The notes beneath the pieces were generated by a model. It saw only the letters and a list, made by a program, of their open reading frames with translations, was not told where the DNA came from and made no database searches. Below, piece after piece: positions 1 through 7,501 of a stretch of 64,000 nt of DNA (positions are counted from its first letter, which is position 1; every line of letters begins with the position of its first letter). Origin of the DNA: Deltaproteobacteria bacterium Ga0077550 (GTDB taxonomy: Bacteria > Myxococcota_A > Polyangia > Nannocystales > Nannocystaceae); assembly GCA_001464385.1 (NCBI GenBank), contig LNFB01000146.1, positions 1-64,000 of the forward strand, in the 5' to 3' direction. The translations under genes and the position numbers were made by a program.

Positions 1-915
1 GACCTGCTGCCGAACCTCAAGCATCGCCTCGCCGATCCTCCGCTCCTGGTGTCGCTCGCCCAGGTGACCGCGCTGCGCGGCATCCGTCGCGACGACGCGG
101 CCGGCGTGCTGCGCATCGGCGCCGGCGTCACGCTCACCGAGACCGCGACGTCGCCCGAGGTGCTGGCGCACTTCCCCAGCCTCGCGCACGCCGCCGGTCA
201 CGTCGCCAGCCCGCTCATCCGCAACATGGCGACCTTGGGCGGCAACGTGAACCTCGACACGCGCTGCCGCTACGTCAACCAGACCGACTTCTGGCGCTCG
301 GCCATCGGCGGCTGTCTCAAGAGCGAGGGCACCGTGTGCCACGTCGTGCCCGGCGGTCGCAACTGCGTCGCGGCGATGTCCAGCGACTGCGTGCCCGTGC
401 TCATCTCGCTCGACGCGTCGCTGGTGCTGCGCAGCCCGAGCGCGACGCGCACCGTGTCGGTCGCCGACTACTTCGTCGCCGACGGCACACGCCACACCGT
501 GCGCGCCGACGACGAGATCACCTGCGAGATCCAGATCCCGCTGCCGACGGCCCCGCGCCGCGCCGCGTACACCAAGTGGTCCGTGCGGCAGAGCATCGAC
601 TTCCCGCTGCTGTCGATCGCCCTGCGGTTCGACCTCGACGAGGACCACGTCGGTGCGGCGCTCACCGATCTGCGCGTCGTCGTGGGCGTCCTCGGCTCGC
701 GGCCCCGCGAGGTGACGCGGCTCGAGGATCTGCGGGGGCGCACGCTCGACGATCCCGGGGTCGCGGCCGCGGTCGCGGATCGGGTCCACGCCCAGTGCAA
801 GCCGCTCGAGAACGTGCCCTACGAGGCGCCGTATCGCCGCGACATGCTGCGGGTGTACACGCGGCGGGCGATCGCGGCGATCGTCGCGGGCGAGCCCGCC
901 CGAGCGCGGGGGTAG
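1..915 (+). CDS. Molybdenum hydroxylase FAD-binding subunit, 4-hydroxybenzoyl-CoA reductase beta type (5' partial)
   Basis: The frame is open from base 1, so the start lies outside the window; the first residues (DLLPNLKHRL) are the end of the FAD-pyrophosphate loop of the xanthine dehydrogenase medium subunit. A second FAD motif (TLGGNVNLDT) lies just ahead of an insertion with four cysteines spaced C-x15-C-x7-C-x8-C, beginning at nt 265. From memory this is the same spacing as the [4Fe-4S] ligands of the HcrB subunit of Thauera 4-hydroxybenzoyl-CoA reductase, and plain xanthine dehydrogenase FAD subunits lack it. The CO-dehydrogenase flavoprotein C-terminal domain follows. It therefore probably carries electrons between FAD and the 2Fe-2S/Mo subunits of an aroyl-CoA reductase-like enzyme whose other subunits should lie upstream. 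A GTG at 49 is internal. The physiological substrate is unproven. Confidence 0.85.
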   Translation, partial: DLLPNLKHRLADPPLLVSLAQVTALRGIRRDDAAGVLRIGAGVTLTETATSPEVLAHFPSLAHAAGHVASPLIRNMATLGGNVNLDTRCRYVNQTDFWRSAIGGCLKSEGTVCHVVPGGRNCVAAMSSDCVPVLISLDASLVLRSPSATRTVSVADYFVADGTRHTVRADDEITCEIQIPLPTAPRRAAYTKWSVRQSIDFPLLSIALRFDLDEDHVGAALTDLRVVVGVLGSRPREVTRLEDLRGRTLDDPGVAAAVADRVHAQCKPLENVPYEAPYRRDMLRVYTRRAIAAIVAGEPARARG

Positions 916-919
916 GGCC

Positions 920-1474
920 GTGCGCGACGCGGCGGCGACCCTCGGCACCAACGTGCGGCTGCTCCGCGAGGCGCGGGGCCTGACGCAGGCGCAGCTCGCC
1001 AAGCTCGCCGACGTGCCGCGGGCGACGTGGACCAACCTCGAGTCGGGCGCGAGCAACCCGACGCTGACGGTGCTGCTGCGGGTCGCCACCGTGCTCGGCG
1101 TGACCCTCGACGAGCTGGTCGCGCCGCCGCGGGCGACCGCGCGGCACTTCGCGGCGGCGGATCTGCCGGCGCGGCGACGCGGCGAGGTGCTCGTCCGCAA
1201 GCTGCTCCCCGATCCCCTGCCGGGCCTGGACCTCGAGCGCTTCGAGCTGCCGCCGGGCGCGGGCTTCTCCGGCGTTCCCCACACCCCGGGCACCCGCGAG
1301 TACCTCACCTGCGAGAGCGGCACGCTCGAGCTGGCCGTCGCCGGGACGAAGTACCGCCTCGGCGCGGGGGACGTCGTGGTCTTCCGCGGCGATCAGAACC
1401 ACGGCTATCGCAACGTCGGGCGTGTCCTGGCCGTGGCGTTCTCGGCGGTGGTGCTCGCGCCGGGGCCCGCCTAG
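920..1474 (+). CDS. XRE-family transcriptional regulator with C-terminal cupin sensor
   Basis: 184 residues from a GTG start, 4 nt after the preceding stop, so probably cotranscribed with the FAD-subunit gene. Residues about 10-62 form a Cro/CI-type helix-turn-helix (TQAQLAKLADVPRATWTNLE). Residues about 105-180 form a small cupin barrel with the glycine-rich turns (ESGTLELAV, LGAGDVVVF) and a late His (NHGY). XRE-cupin regulators usually sense a small molecule or redox signal and control adjacent catabolic or detoxification genes. The tight link suggests control of the aromatic-reductase-like genes upstream, but this is inference; the ligand cannot be read from the sequence. Confidence 0.85.
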   Translation: MRDAAATLGTNVRLLREARGLTQAQLAKLADVPRATWTNLESGASNPTLTVLLRVATVLGVTLDELVAPPRATARHFAAADLPARRRGEVLVRKLLPDPLPGLDLERFELPPGAGFSGVPHTPGTREYLTCESGTLELAVAGTKYRLGAGDVVVFRGDQNHGYRNVGRVLAVAFSAVVLAPGPA

Positions 1475-1556
1475 TCGCGCCGGAGTCCGCCCCATCCACC
1501 CGCAGCCATGGCAGCGTCTTTGCGCCCGCCCCCGGGATGCGAGTAGGCTTCGGCCC

Positions 1557-2543
1557 GTGGTTCGGACGTTCGATGCCCGCGTTGGGGCCCTGGTGGTGAG
1601 CCTCGTGTCCCCCTCGATGGCGTGTGGAGGCCCGGTCGCCGCCGTGCCCGACGAGAAGGCGCCCGCGGGGAAGGCCCCGGCCGAGGCCAAGCGCAAGGTC
1701 GAGCCGCCCGCGAAGGCGCCGCCCGAGGTCGCGCCCGCACGCGCGCTGCCCAAGACGCTCGCGCTCGGCGACGCGGAGGCCAAGGCCGCCGAGCTCCACG
1801 CCGCCCACCGGCAGTCGTTCTTCTGCGGCTGCTCGTACACGCCGCAGATGCGGACGATCCGCCAGTCGTGCGGCTACAAGACCCGGGCCGACGACTCCCT
1901 CGCCCACGACATCGTGTGGACGCGGGTCGTCCCGCCCGACGCGTTCGGGGCCCACCGCACCTGCTGGACGACCGAGTCCTGCCGGCGCGACGACGGCACC
2001 AGCTTCGGCGGCATCGAGTGCTGTCGCAAGCAGGACCCGGTGTTCGCGGCGATGGAGGCCGATCTGTTCAACATCGTGCCGGCGATCGCCGAGGTCGCGA
2101 AGGATCGATCGGATTTCCCGTTCGGCGAGATCAAGGGCGAGGAGCGGATGTACGGCGCCTGCGACATCGAGGTCGACGGGGCCAAGCGCGTGGCGGAGCC
2201 CCCCGAGCGCGTCCGCGGTGACATCGCCCGGGTGTACCTCTACATGCGCGCCGCGTACGGCGACGAGCTCAAGGTGCCGGCCGATCAGTGGACGCGCTTC
2301 GAGACGTGGCAGGCCGAGGATCCGCCGGACGACTGGGAGCGCCAGCGCGCCGCGGCGATCATGGCGATCCAGGGCGTGCGCCACCCGCTGCTCGATGCGC
2401 CCGCGGCCGCGCCGCCCGAGGGCAAGGCGCCCGAGGGCAAGGCGCCCGACGCGAAGGCGCCCGACGCGAAGGCGCCCGACGCGAAGGCGCCGGCGGGCAA
2501 GGCACCCGACGCGAAGAAGGCCCCGAAGACCAAGACCGGCTGA
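1557..2543 (+). CDS. Endonuclease I (EndA)-like exported protein with altered active-site residues
   Basis: 328 residues from GTG 1557, giving a short hydrophobic leader ending SPSMACGG, a possible but imperfect lipobox. Residues about 80-290 align with bacterial endonuclease I (E. coli EndA, Vibrio Vvn): FFCGC, QSCGY, a CW pair, MEADLFNIVPAIAEV, a DRS turn and EPPERVRGDIAR. In active family members the segment WEHVVPAWQFG carries the metal-binding Glu and the general-base His; here it reads WTRVVPPDAFG, so both are replaced (Thr122, Arg123). The later Asn ligand (FNIVPA) is kept. It may be inactive or have another role. The C-terminus is a low-complexity tail of KAPDA/KAPEG units encoded by a 15-bp DNA repeat. 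It converges with the porin gene 12 nt away. Confidence 0.8.
   Translation: MVRTFDARVGALVVSLVSPSMACGGPVAAVPDEKAPAGKAPAEAKRKVEPPAKAPPEVAPARALPKTLALGDAEAKAAELHAAHRQSFFCGCSYTPQMRTIRQSCGYKTRADDSLAHDIVWTRVVPPDAFGAHRTCWTTESCRRDDGTSFGGIECCRKQDPVFAAMEADLFNIVPAIAEVAKDRSDFPFGEIKGEERMYGACDIEVDGAKRVAEPPERVRGDIARVYLYMRAAYGDELKVPADQWTRFETWQAEDPPDDWERQRAAAIMAIQGVRHPLLDAPAAAPPEGKAPEGKAPDAKAPDAKAPDAKAPAGKAPDAKKAPKTKTG
2415..2519 (+). repeat. 15-bp tandem repeat, seven units
   Basis: Seven consecutive 15-bp units inside the EndA-like gene, based on cccgacgcgaaggcg or cccgagggcaaggcg. They encode a flexible Lys/Ala/Pro/Asp tail. Identical neighbouring units (1=2 and 3=4=5) point to recent slippage expansion. 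Confidence 0.9.
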
Positions 2544-2555
2544 CGCGACCGCAAC

Positions 2556-4043
2556 TCAGAACGCGAGCGTGAGCTGCAGGCGCACGCGATCGGTGCGCGT
2601 CCGATCGCTGCCCGCCGGGTGGGCCCAGCCGTTCGCGTAGTCGAGCTGCAGCTTCAGCGCGTGCTCGGCGAAGTAGTACGACAGCCCCGGGCCGACCTCG
2701 TCGGTGTCGACGAGGCTCGTCGAGCCGATGCCGCGGACGCCCGAGTAGCGCGCGGCCACCTCGAGCGGCAGCCGCGGCAGCAGCCAGCCTGCCTGGCCGG
2801 TCCAGCCGACGCCGCTGCGGGCCTTCTCGCGGGCCGCCGGGCTGATCGTGCCGTCGTCGGCGGTGACCGTCGCGCTGCCGAAGCGGCGCCGCCCGTCGCG
2901 GAACCACACGTCGCCGAGGATCGAGACGCCCGCGACCTTGAACATGATGTCCGCCGTCGCGTTGTGCGAGTCGGTGGTGCCGCCGTCGCTCGGCGCGACG
3001 CCGTTGATCGGCTTGTTGCGGTGGTCCTTGTTCGCGTACGCATAGCCGAGGCCGATCGACAGCTTCGGCGCCTTGCGCCGCGCGTGGTCGCCGTCGACGT
3101 AGTCGTCGAAGTCCCCCATGGGCTGGACCTCGAGGCGCCCGACGTAGGTGAAGCCGAAGTCGTTGGGCCTGCCGAAGTCGGTGCCGTCGCCCATGTACGC
3201 GCCGACGTGGTAGCGCAGCTTGCCGAGGCCGCCCAGGTCCTTCGAGCCGAGGTCGATACCGATGTCCCGCTCGAGCCCGAACTCGCTGCTGGCGAGGGAG
3301 AAGTCGGGGAACTGCAGCTTGAGGACCGGCTGCACCCGCTGTCGCGAGTAGGGGATGAAGAAGAAGCCGACCTGCGGGACGAAGTCGCGGATCCGATCGA
3401 ACGCGATCCACGACATGAACACCGGTGACTGCCGGATCTGGCCGTCGGTGAGCCCGAGGTCGCGCGGCGAGAACTGCAGCTGCGTGTAGTACTTGATGTG
3501 TGGCGTGAAGACGTTGCCGGAGAGGAACAGGCGGGCGCGGCGGATCTCGAAGGTGTTGATGCTGCCCTTCTCGCCGGCCGGCGCGGGGCGGCGATCGGTG
3601 AAGGTGTACAGCGACTCGAGGCCGAGCCCGATGTTGAGGGCATAGTGCTGGTCGGTCGTCGCGAAGGTGATGCCCTTGCCCGGCTTGTACGTGATGTGCT
3701 CGCCGAGCTTGCGCTCGGTCATCCGCTCGGCCTCGCCCTTGGGCCTGCGGTAGCCCGCCTCTGCGGGCTTGGGCGTCGGCTCCGGCGTGGCTGCGTTCGT
3801 CGGAGTGGTCGGCTCGGGCGTCGCGGTCGCCACGGTCGGCGGCGCGGCGGGCGTGTCCGCGGTCCCCGGATCGGACCACGGCACCGCGACGACGCTGGGT
3901 TCGCCGCGCGCGTCCTCGGGCACCGCGGCCTCGGTGGACGCGGGCTCGGGGGCGGCCGCGCGGACCGACGTGCCGCCGAGCGCCGTGCCAGCGAGGAGGA
4001 GCGACAGCGCGGCGCTGCGGAGGAACCGGACGCTCGAGTGCAT
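2556..4043 (-). CDS. Phosphate-selective porin (OprO/OprP type) family protein
   Basis: 495 residues. ATG 4043 is preferred over an in-frame upstream ATG at 4115 because it puts a clean signal peptide (MHSSVRFLRSAALSLLLAG) at the N-terminus, cleaved near VRAAA. Residues about 30-110 are a Pro/Ala/Thr-rich linker ending in a basic stretch. The remainder is a beta-barrel with alternating hydrophobic strands and features of the OprO/OprP family: an early strand about the transmembrane GKGITFATTD segment, FEIRRARLFLSGNVF, and a terminal Phe (LQLTLAF) used as an outer-membrane assembly signal. It should form an outer-membrane channel; phosphate or polyphosphate selectivity is a family property and not shown here. 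No phosphate-uptake genes are adjacent. Confidence 0.8.
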   Translation of the reverse strand: MHSSVRFLRSAALSLLLAGTALGGTSVRAAAPEPASTEAAVPEDARGEPSVVAVPWSDPGTADTPAAPPTVATATPEPTTPTNAATPEPTPKPAEAGYRRPKGEAERMTERKLGEHITYKPGKGITFATTDQHYALNIGLGLESLYTFTDRRPAPAGEKGSINTFEIRRARLFLSGNVFTPHIKYYTQLQFSPRDLGLTDGQIRQSPVFMSWIAFDRIRDFVPQVGFFFIPYSRQRVQPVLKLQFPDFSLASSEFGLERDIGIDLGSKDLGGLGKLRYHVGAYMGDGTDFGRPNDFGFTYVGRLEVQPMGDFDDYVDGDHARRKAPKLSIGLGYAYANKDHRNKPINGVAPSDGGTTDSHNATADIMFKVAGVSILGDVWFRDGRRRFGSATVTADDGTISPAAREKARSGVGWTGQAGWLLPRLPLEVAARYSGVRGIGSTSLVDTDEVGPGLSYYFAEHALKLQLDYANGWAHPAGSDRTRTDRVRLQLTLAF

Positions 4044-4218
4044 GGCGTGTGCTGCGGGGGGCGTGGCGCCGAGTGTGGGATCGGGCGGCGTGTCGCGTCC
4101 ATCCTCGATCGGCACGGTGTGACCAGCCCCGGGTCAGCGTGACACGGATCCCGCGGGCCCGCGGCACGCACAAATCGACGGACGATCCGCGCGGGCCGGC
4201 GCGCTATGATCCACGTCG

Positions 4219-5931
4219 ATGGCGATCCGACCTCGATCCCCGTCGTTCGCGATCGCCTCGATGCTCGCGTGCGCCTGCGCCCGCGAGGACGGGATCGCGA
4301 CGTCGACGGGCGCGGGCGCGTCGACGGGCGGGCCGGGAGACACGCCCGCGCCGGGGTCGTCGTCCTCGGGCGCGCCGGAGGAGGCGAGCGGATCGCCCAC
4401 CGGCGGCGTCGAGTCGTCGGGGTCCGTCGACGGCGGCACGACCGGCCCGGAGCCGATCGCGCTGCGCTACGACGAGGTCCGGCAGAAGTCCGCGCACAAC
4501 AGCTACCAGCGCGACGAGGCGCCGTTCGACCAGCTCGTCTACCACCGCATCCGATCGATCGAGCTCGACATCCACGTCGGCAAGACCTTCGAGCCCACGG
4601 AGGACGGCGTCTGGTACGTCTATCACACCGACGTCGTCGACGACGCCACGTGGTGCGTGCGCCTCGGGCACTGCCTCGACGCCGTCGGTGCCTTCACCGA
4701 CGCGGCCGCGGCCCACGAGGTGCTCACGCTCTGGGTCGACCTCAAGGACGACTGGGACGCGGGGCACGGCCCCGACGAGCTCGACGACGCGCTGCAGGCC
4801 GCGTTCGGCGACGCGTTGATCACCGGCCCCCAACTGCTCGCGCAGGCCGGTTGTCCCGACGCGCCCTCCGTGCAGGCGGGCCTGCTCGATCCGGCGTGCG
4901 GGTGGCCCACGCTCGAGGCGCTGCGCGGCCGCGTACTGGTCGCGCTCACCGGCGCCGCGCCGGTGCTGCGCGTCTACCACGACGGCCCGGGCAGGCGTGC
5001 CCTGGTCGCCCCGGCCGTCTCGGCGCCGGACGACGCGGAGAGCTGGCCCGGCACCGCGATCTTCAACTTCGCCGCGGCCGACGTTGCCGACGCACAGACG
5101 TACGTCGACGCCGGGTTCGTCGCGCGCGTGTGGGACTGCAACGACGCCGCGCGGTGGGACGCAGCGGTGGCCGCGGGTGCCCACCACGTCGCCACCGACA
5201 AGGTCCACGACGCCGTCGATCCATGGGCGCGCACGCACGACGATCGCGGCTGGCCGTTCGCGTGTCGCAGCGCGTGCGATCCCCCCGCGGTCGTCGACGA
5301 GGCGCCGATCATCGGCGTCGAGGTCGAGTCGGGCGACGTCTGGGACGCCGCCGACTCGGCGTGGTTCCTCCACGACGATCGCAGCGCGGCGCCCGAGGGG
5401 CGGTGGCAGGCGTTCGTGTCGACCGCCAACAGCCACGTCGAGCCGTTCGCGAAGGGCTGCCTCATGGCGCGCGCGAGCCTCGAGCCCGGCGCGCGCTATT
5501 TCGCGGTGTGCCGACCCGCCGACGACGAGCCGCTGCGCGTGCAGTGGCGCGCGGATCCGGGGGGCACGAGCACTGCGATCGAGGCCGCCGTCGCGCCGGA
5601 CAACACCCTCGACGGGCCGGGCGTCGCGTTCGTACGCCTGCAGGCCGAGTCGGGCGGGACCTGCCTGCGCGGCGAAGGCTCGAGCGACGGCGTCACGTGG
5701 GTCGAGATCGGCGCGCGCTGCTTCGACGAGGCGCTGCCGCTGCAGGGCCTCTCGGCCTCCGCCCACGGCGCTGGCCCCGTGCGCCTGCTGTTCGGCGGGG
5801 TGACGCTCGATCCCGGCTCGGGCCGAGGTCGCGAGGGAGGGGCTCGCGCGCCGCGTCGCGTCGACGACTTCGCCGCATCGACGGCGATCGGGACCGCGGC
5901 CGCGACGCTGTTCGACGGCCCGCTGCCCTGA
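4219..5931 (+). CDS. PI-PLC-like phosphodiesterase lipoprotein
   Basis: 570 residues beginning with a lipoprotein-type signal (hydrophobic segment ending SMLACAC), then a Ser/Gly/Thr linker of about 60 residues. Residues about 80-360 resemble the calcium-dependent PI-specific phospholipase C / glycerophosphodiester phosphodiesterase-like TIM barrel: first catalytic His in SAHNSYQ, acidic metal ligands in SIELDIHVG, second catalytic His in VYHTDV, and LWVDLKDDW. The last 200 residues form a separate cysteine-containing domain of unknown type (starting near AIIGVEVESG). It probably hydrolyses a phospholipid or glycerophosphodiester outside the cytoplasm, perhaps on prey or host membranes. Substrate is not determinable. 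A strong inverted repeat follows the stop codon. Confidence 0.7.
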   Translation: MAIRPRSPSFAIASMLACACAREDGIATSTGAGASTGGPGDTPAPGSSSSGAPEEASGSPTGGVESSGSVDGGTTGPEPIALRYDEVRQKSAHNSYQRDEAPFDQLVYHRIRSIELDIHVGKTFEPTEDGVWYVYHTDVVDDATWCVRLGHCLDAVGAFTDAAAAHEVLTLWVDLKDDWDAGHGPDELDDALQAAFGDALITGPQLLAQAGCPDAPSVQAGLLDPACGWPTLEALRGRVLVALTGAAPVLRVYHDGPGRRALVAPAVSAPDDAESWPGTAIFNFAAADVADAQTYVDAGFVARVWDCNDAARWDAAVAAGAHHVATDKVHDAVDPWARTHDDRGWPFACRSACDPPAVVDEAPIIGVEVESGDVWDAADSAWFLHDDRSAAPEGRWQAFVSTANSHVEPFAKGCLMARASLEPGARYFAVCRPADDEPLRVQWRADPGGTSTAIEAAVAPDNTLDGPGVAFVRLQAESGGTCLRGEGSSDGVTWVEIGARCFDEALPLQGLSASAHGAGPVRLLFGGVTLDPGSGRGREGGARAPRRVDDFAASTAIGTAAATLFDGPLP

Positions 5932-5956
5932 AGCCGCCGGATCACCGGGCCGCTCC

Positions 5957-6017
5957 GACGCCGGGCGCGCGGCGAACGTGAGCGTCTGTGCGAGGCCGCC
6001 TCGCGCGCCCCGGCGTC
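5957..6017 (+). terminator. Long GC-rich hairpin after the PI-PLC-like gene
   Basis: The arms 5957-5971 and 6002-6017 are complementary over 15 bp with a single bulged C, around a 30-nt loop. The hairpin starts 26 nt after the PI-PLC-like stop codon. There is no T-tract, so intrinsic termination is only a suggestion; it could also protect a 3' end. Confidence 0.4.
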
Positions 6018-6154
6018 CCAACGCGACCCCGCCGACACCGCGCGAGCCGAGCGCGGCCGCGCTTGCCTGCCGCGAGTCGTTGCGCCTATCCTCCCGAACT
6101 GCATTGCTGGGGATCCTCGCAATGCGTCCCGCAATCCCCCCTGCAGGAGCCCCC

Positions 6155-7444
6155 GTGCTGCGTTCCACCGCCCCGTGCTCGCTCGCCCTCGTCGCTGCGC
6201 TCGCCCTGTTCCCCGCCGCCGAGGCGTCGGCCGACGGGCCCAGTGATCCCGCCGAACGCCCCGCGACCTGGGACATGTCGATCGACGAGCTGAAGGCGGT
6301 CGGGCTCGGACAGACCCGCGCCGCGCCGATCCCCGTGCAGCCCTCGCCCGACAAGCAGGCCGACGTCGAGCCCAAGGCCGCCAAGCACGGCGTGGTGTTC
6401 GTGAACTTCGACGCGATCACGGTGACGATGGGCTTCGACGACTCGAAGACCAACGTGTCGTCGATCTTCGGCCAGGAGTTCGCGGCCTTCGGCGGCGCCG
6501 AGAGCGATCGCGCCGCGGTGATGGAGGCGGTCCGCTCGGACTGGGCGCCCTACGACATCCTGTTCGTCGACGAGCGCCCCGCGGCCGGCGACTACACGAT
6601 GAACATCACCTCGCCGACCAACCCCTTCGGGGCGGGTAGCGGCGTGCTCGGCATCGCGCCGCTCGACTGCAACGACGCGATGGCGAACAACATCACCTAC
6701 GCCTTCCACGGCGCGGGCGATGGCTTCGGCCCGATCACCGCGGCGACGACCATCGGCCAGGAGGTCGCGCACTCGTTCGGGCTCGAGCACGTCGACGATC
6801 CGACCGACATCATGAACCCGGTGAACTCGGGCGGCGATCCGACGTTCAAGGACGCGTGCCTGCCGATCGTGCAGGGCGGCACGTGCGGTCCGCAGCACAT
6901 GCTCCACTGCGCCGATGGGACCTCGCAGAATTCCCACAAGGAGCTGCTCGAGATCTTCGGCTCGTCGATCCCCGACACGCAGGCGCCCGTCGTCGCCATC
7001 ACGGCGCCGTCCGACGGCGACACCTACGAGGTCGGCGCGGAGTTCCGCATCGACGTCACCGTCACCGATGACAACGCGGTCGCCTCGGTGCAGCTGTTCG
7101 ACGGCGACGCGGCGCTCCAGGTCGACACCTCCGAGCCCTACGGCTGGGAGGTCGTCGACATCCCCGAGGGCGTGTACGAGTTCACGGTGAAGGCCAGCGA
7201 TCCCGCGGGCAACGAGACCGTCAGCGACGTGGTCACGGTCTACGTCGGCGTCGAGCCGCCGCCGCCGGTCGGCGACACGGACACCGACTCGGGCACCGGG
7301 GGCCTCGACGAGGACGGCGACGGCGGCGGGTGTGGTTGCCGTCAGCCGAGTCCGCCCGGCCAGCCCGGCCCGCGAGGATGGGGCGCGTTGGCGGTCGGGC
7401 TGTTCGGCCTCGGGGCGCTGCGTCGCCGCCGGCGAACGGCGTAG
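6155..7444 (+). CDS. Metzincin-like metalloprotease-related protein with MYXO-CTERM sorting tail
   Basis: 429 residues from GTG 6155, chosen because AGGAG lies five bases upstream and the protein then starts with a compact signal peptide (MLRSTAPCSLALVAALALF, Ala-rich cleavage site). ATG 6122 is an in-frame alternative. Residues about 80-270 resemble a metzincin fold. The zinc-site helix reads IGQEVAHSFGLEH, so the usual first His of HExxHxxGxxH is Gln, followed downstream by a DIMNP Met-turn. Residues about 278-375 are an Ig-like domain (APVVAITAPSDGD, DPAGN). The C-terminus is a MYXO-CTERM signal: CGCR, a hydrophobic helix (WGALAVGLFGLGALRRR) and an Arg cluster, expected to be processed and anchored at the cell surface. 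Catalysis is uncertain because of the missing His. Confidence 0.75.
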   Translation: MLRSTAPCSLALVAALALFPAAEASADGPSDPAERPATWDMSIDELKAVGLGQTRAAPIPVQPSPDKQADVEPKAAKHGVVFVNFDAITVTMGFDDSKTNVSSIFGQEFAAFGGAESDRAAVMEAVRSDWAPYDILFVDERPAAGDYTMNITSPTNPFGAGSGVLGIAPLDCNDAMANNITYAFHGAGDGFGPITAATTIGQEVAHSFGLEHVDDPTDIMNPVNSGGDPTFKDACLPIVQGGTCGPQHMLHCADGTSQNSHKELLEIFGSSIPDTQAPVVAITAPSDGDTYEVGAEFRIDVTVTDDNAVASVQLFDGDAALQVDTSEPYGWEVVDIPEGVYEFTVKASDPAGNETVSDVVTVYVGVEPPPPVGDTDTDSGTGGLDEDGDGGGCGCRQPSPPGQPGPRGWGALAVGLFGLGALRRRRRTA

Positions 7445-7501
7445 TCGCTCCTCCCGGCGCCGCGCTTGACGCTGCGGGTCGATCGCGGGGACGCTCGGGG
7501 C

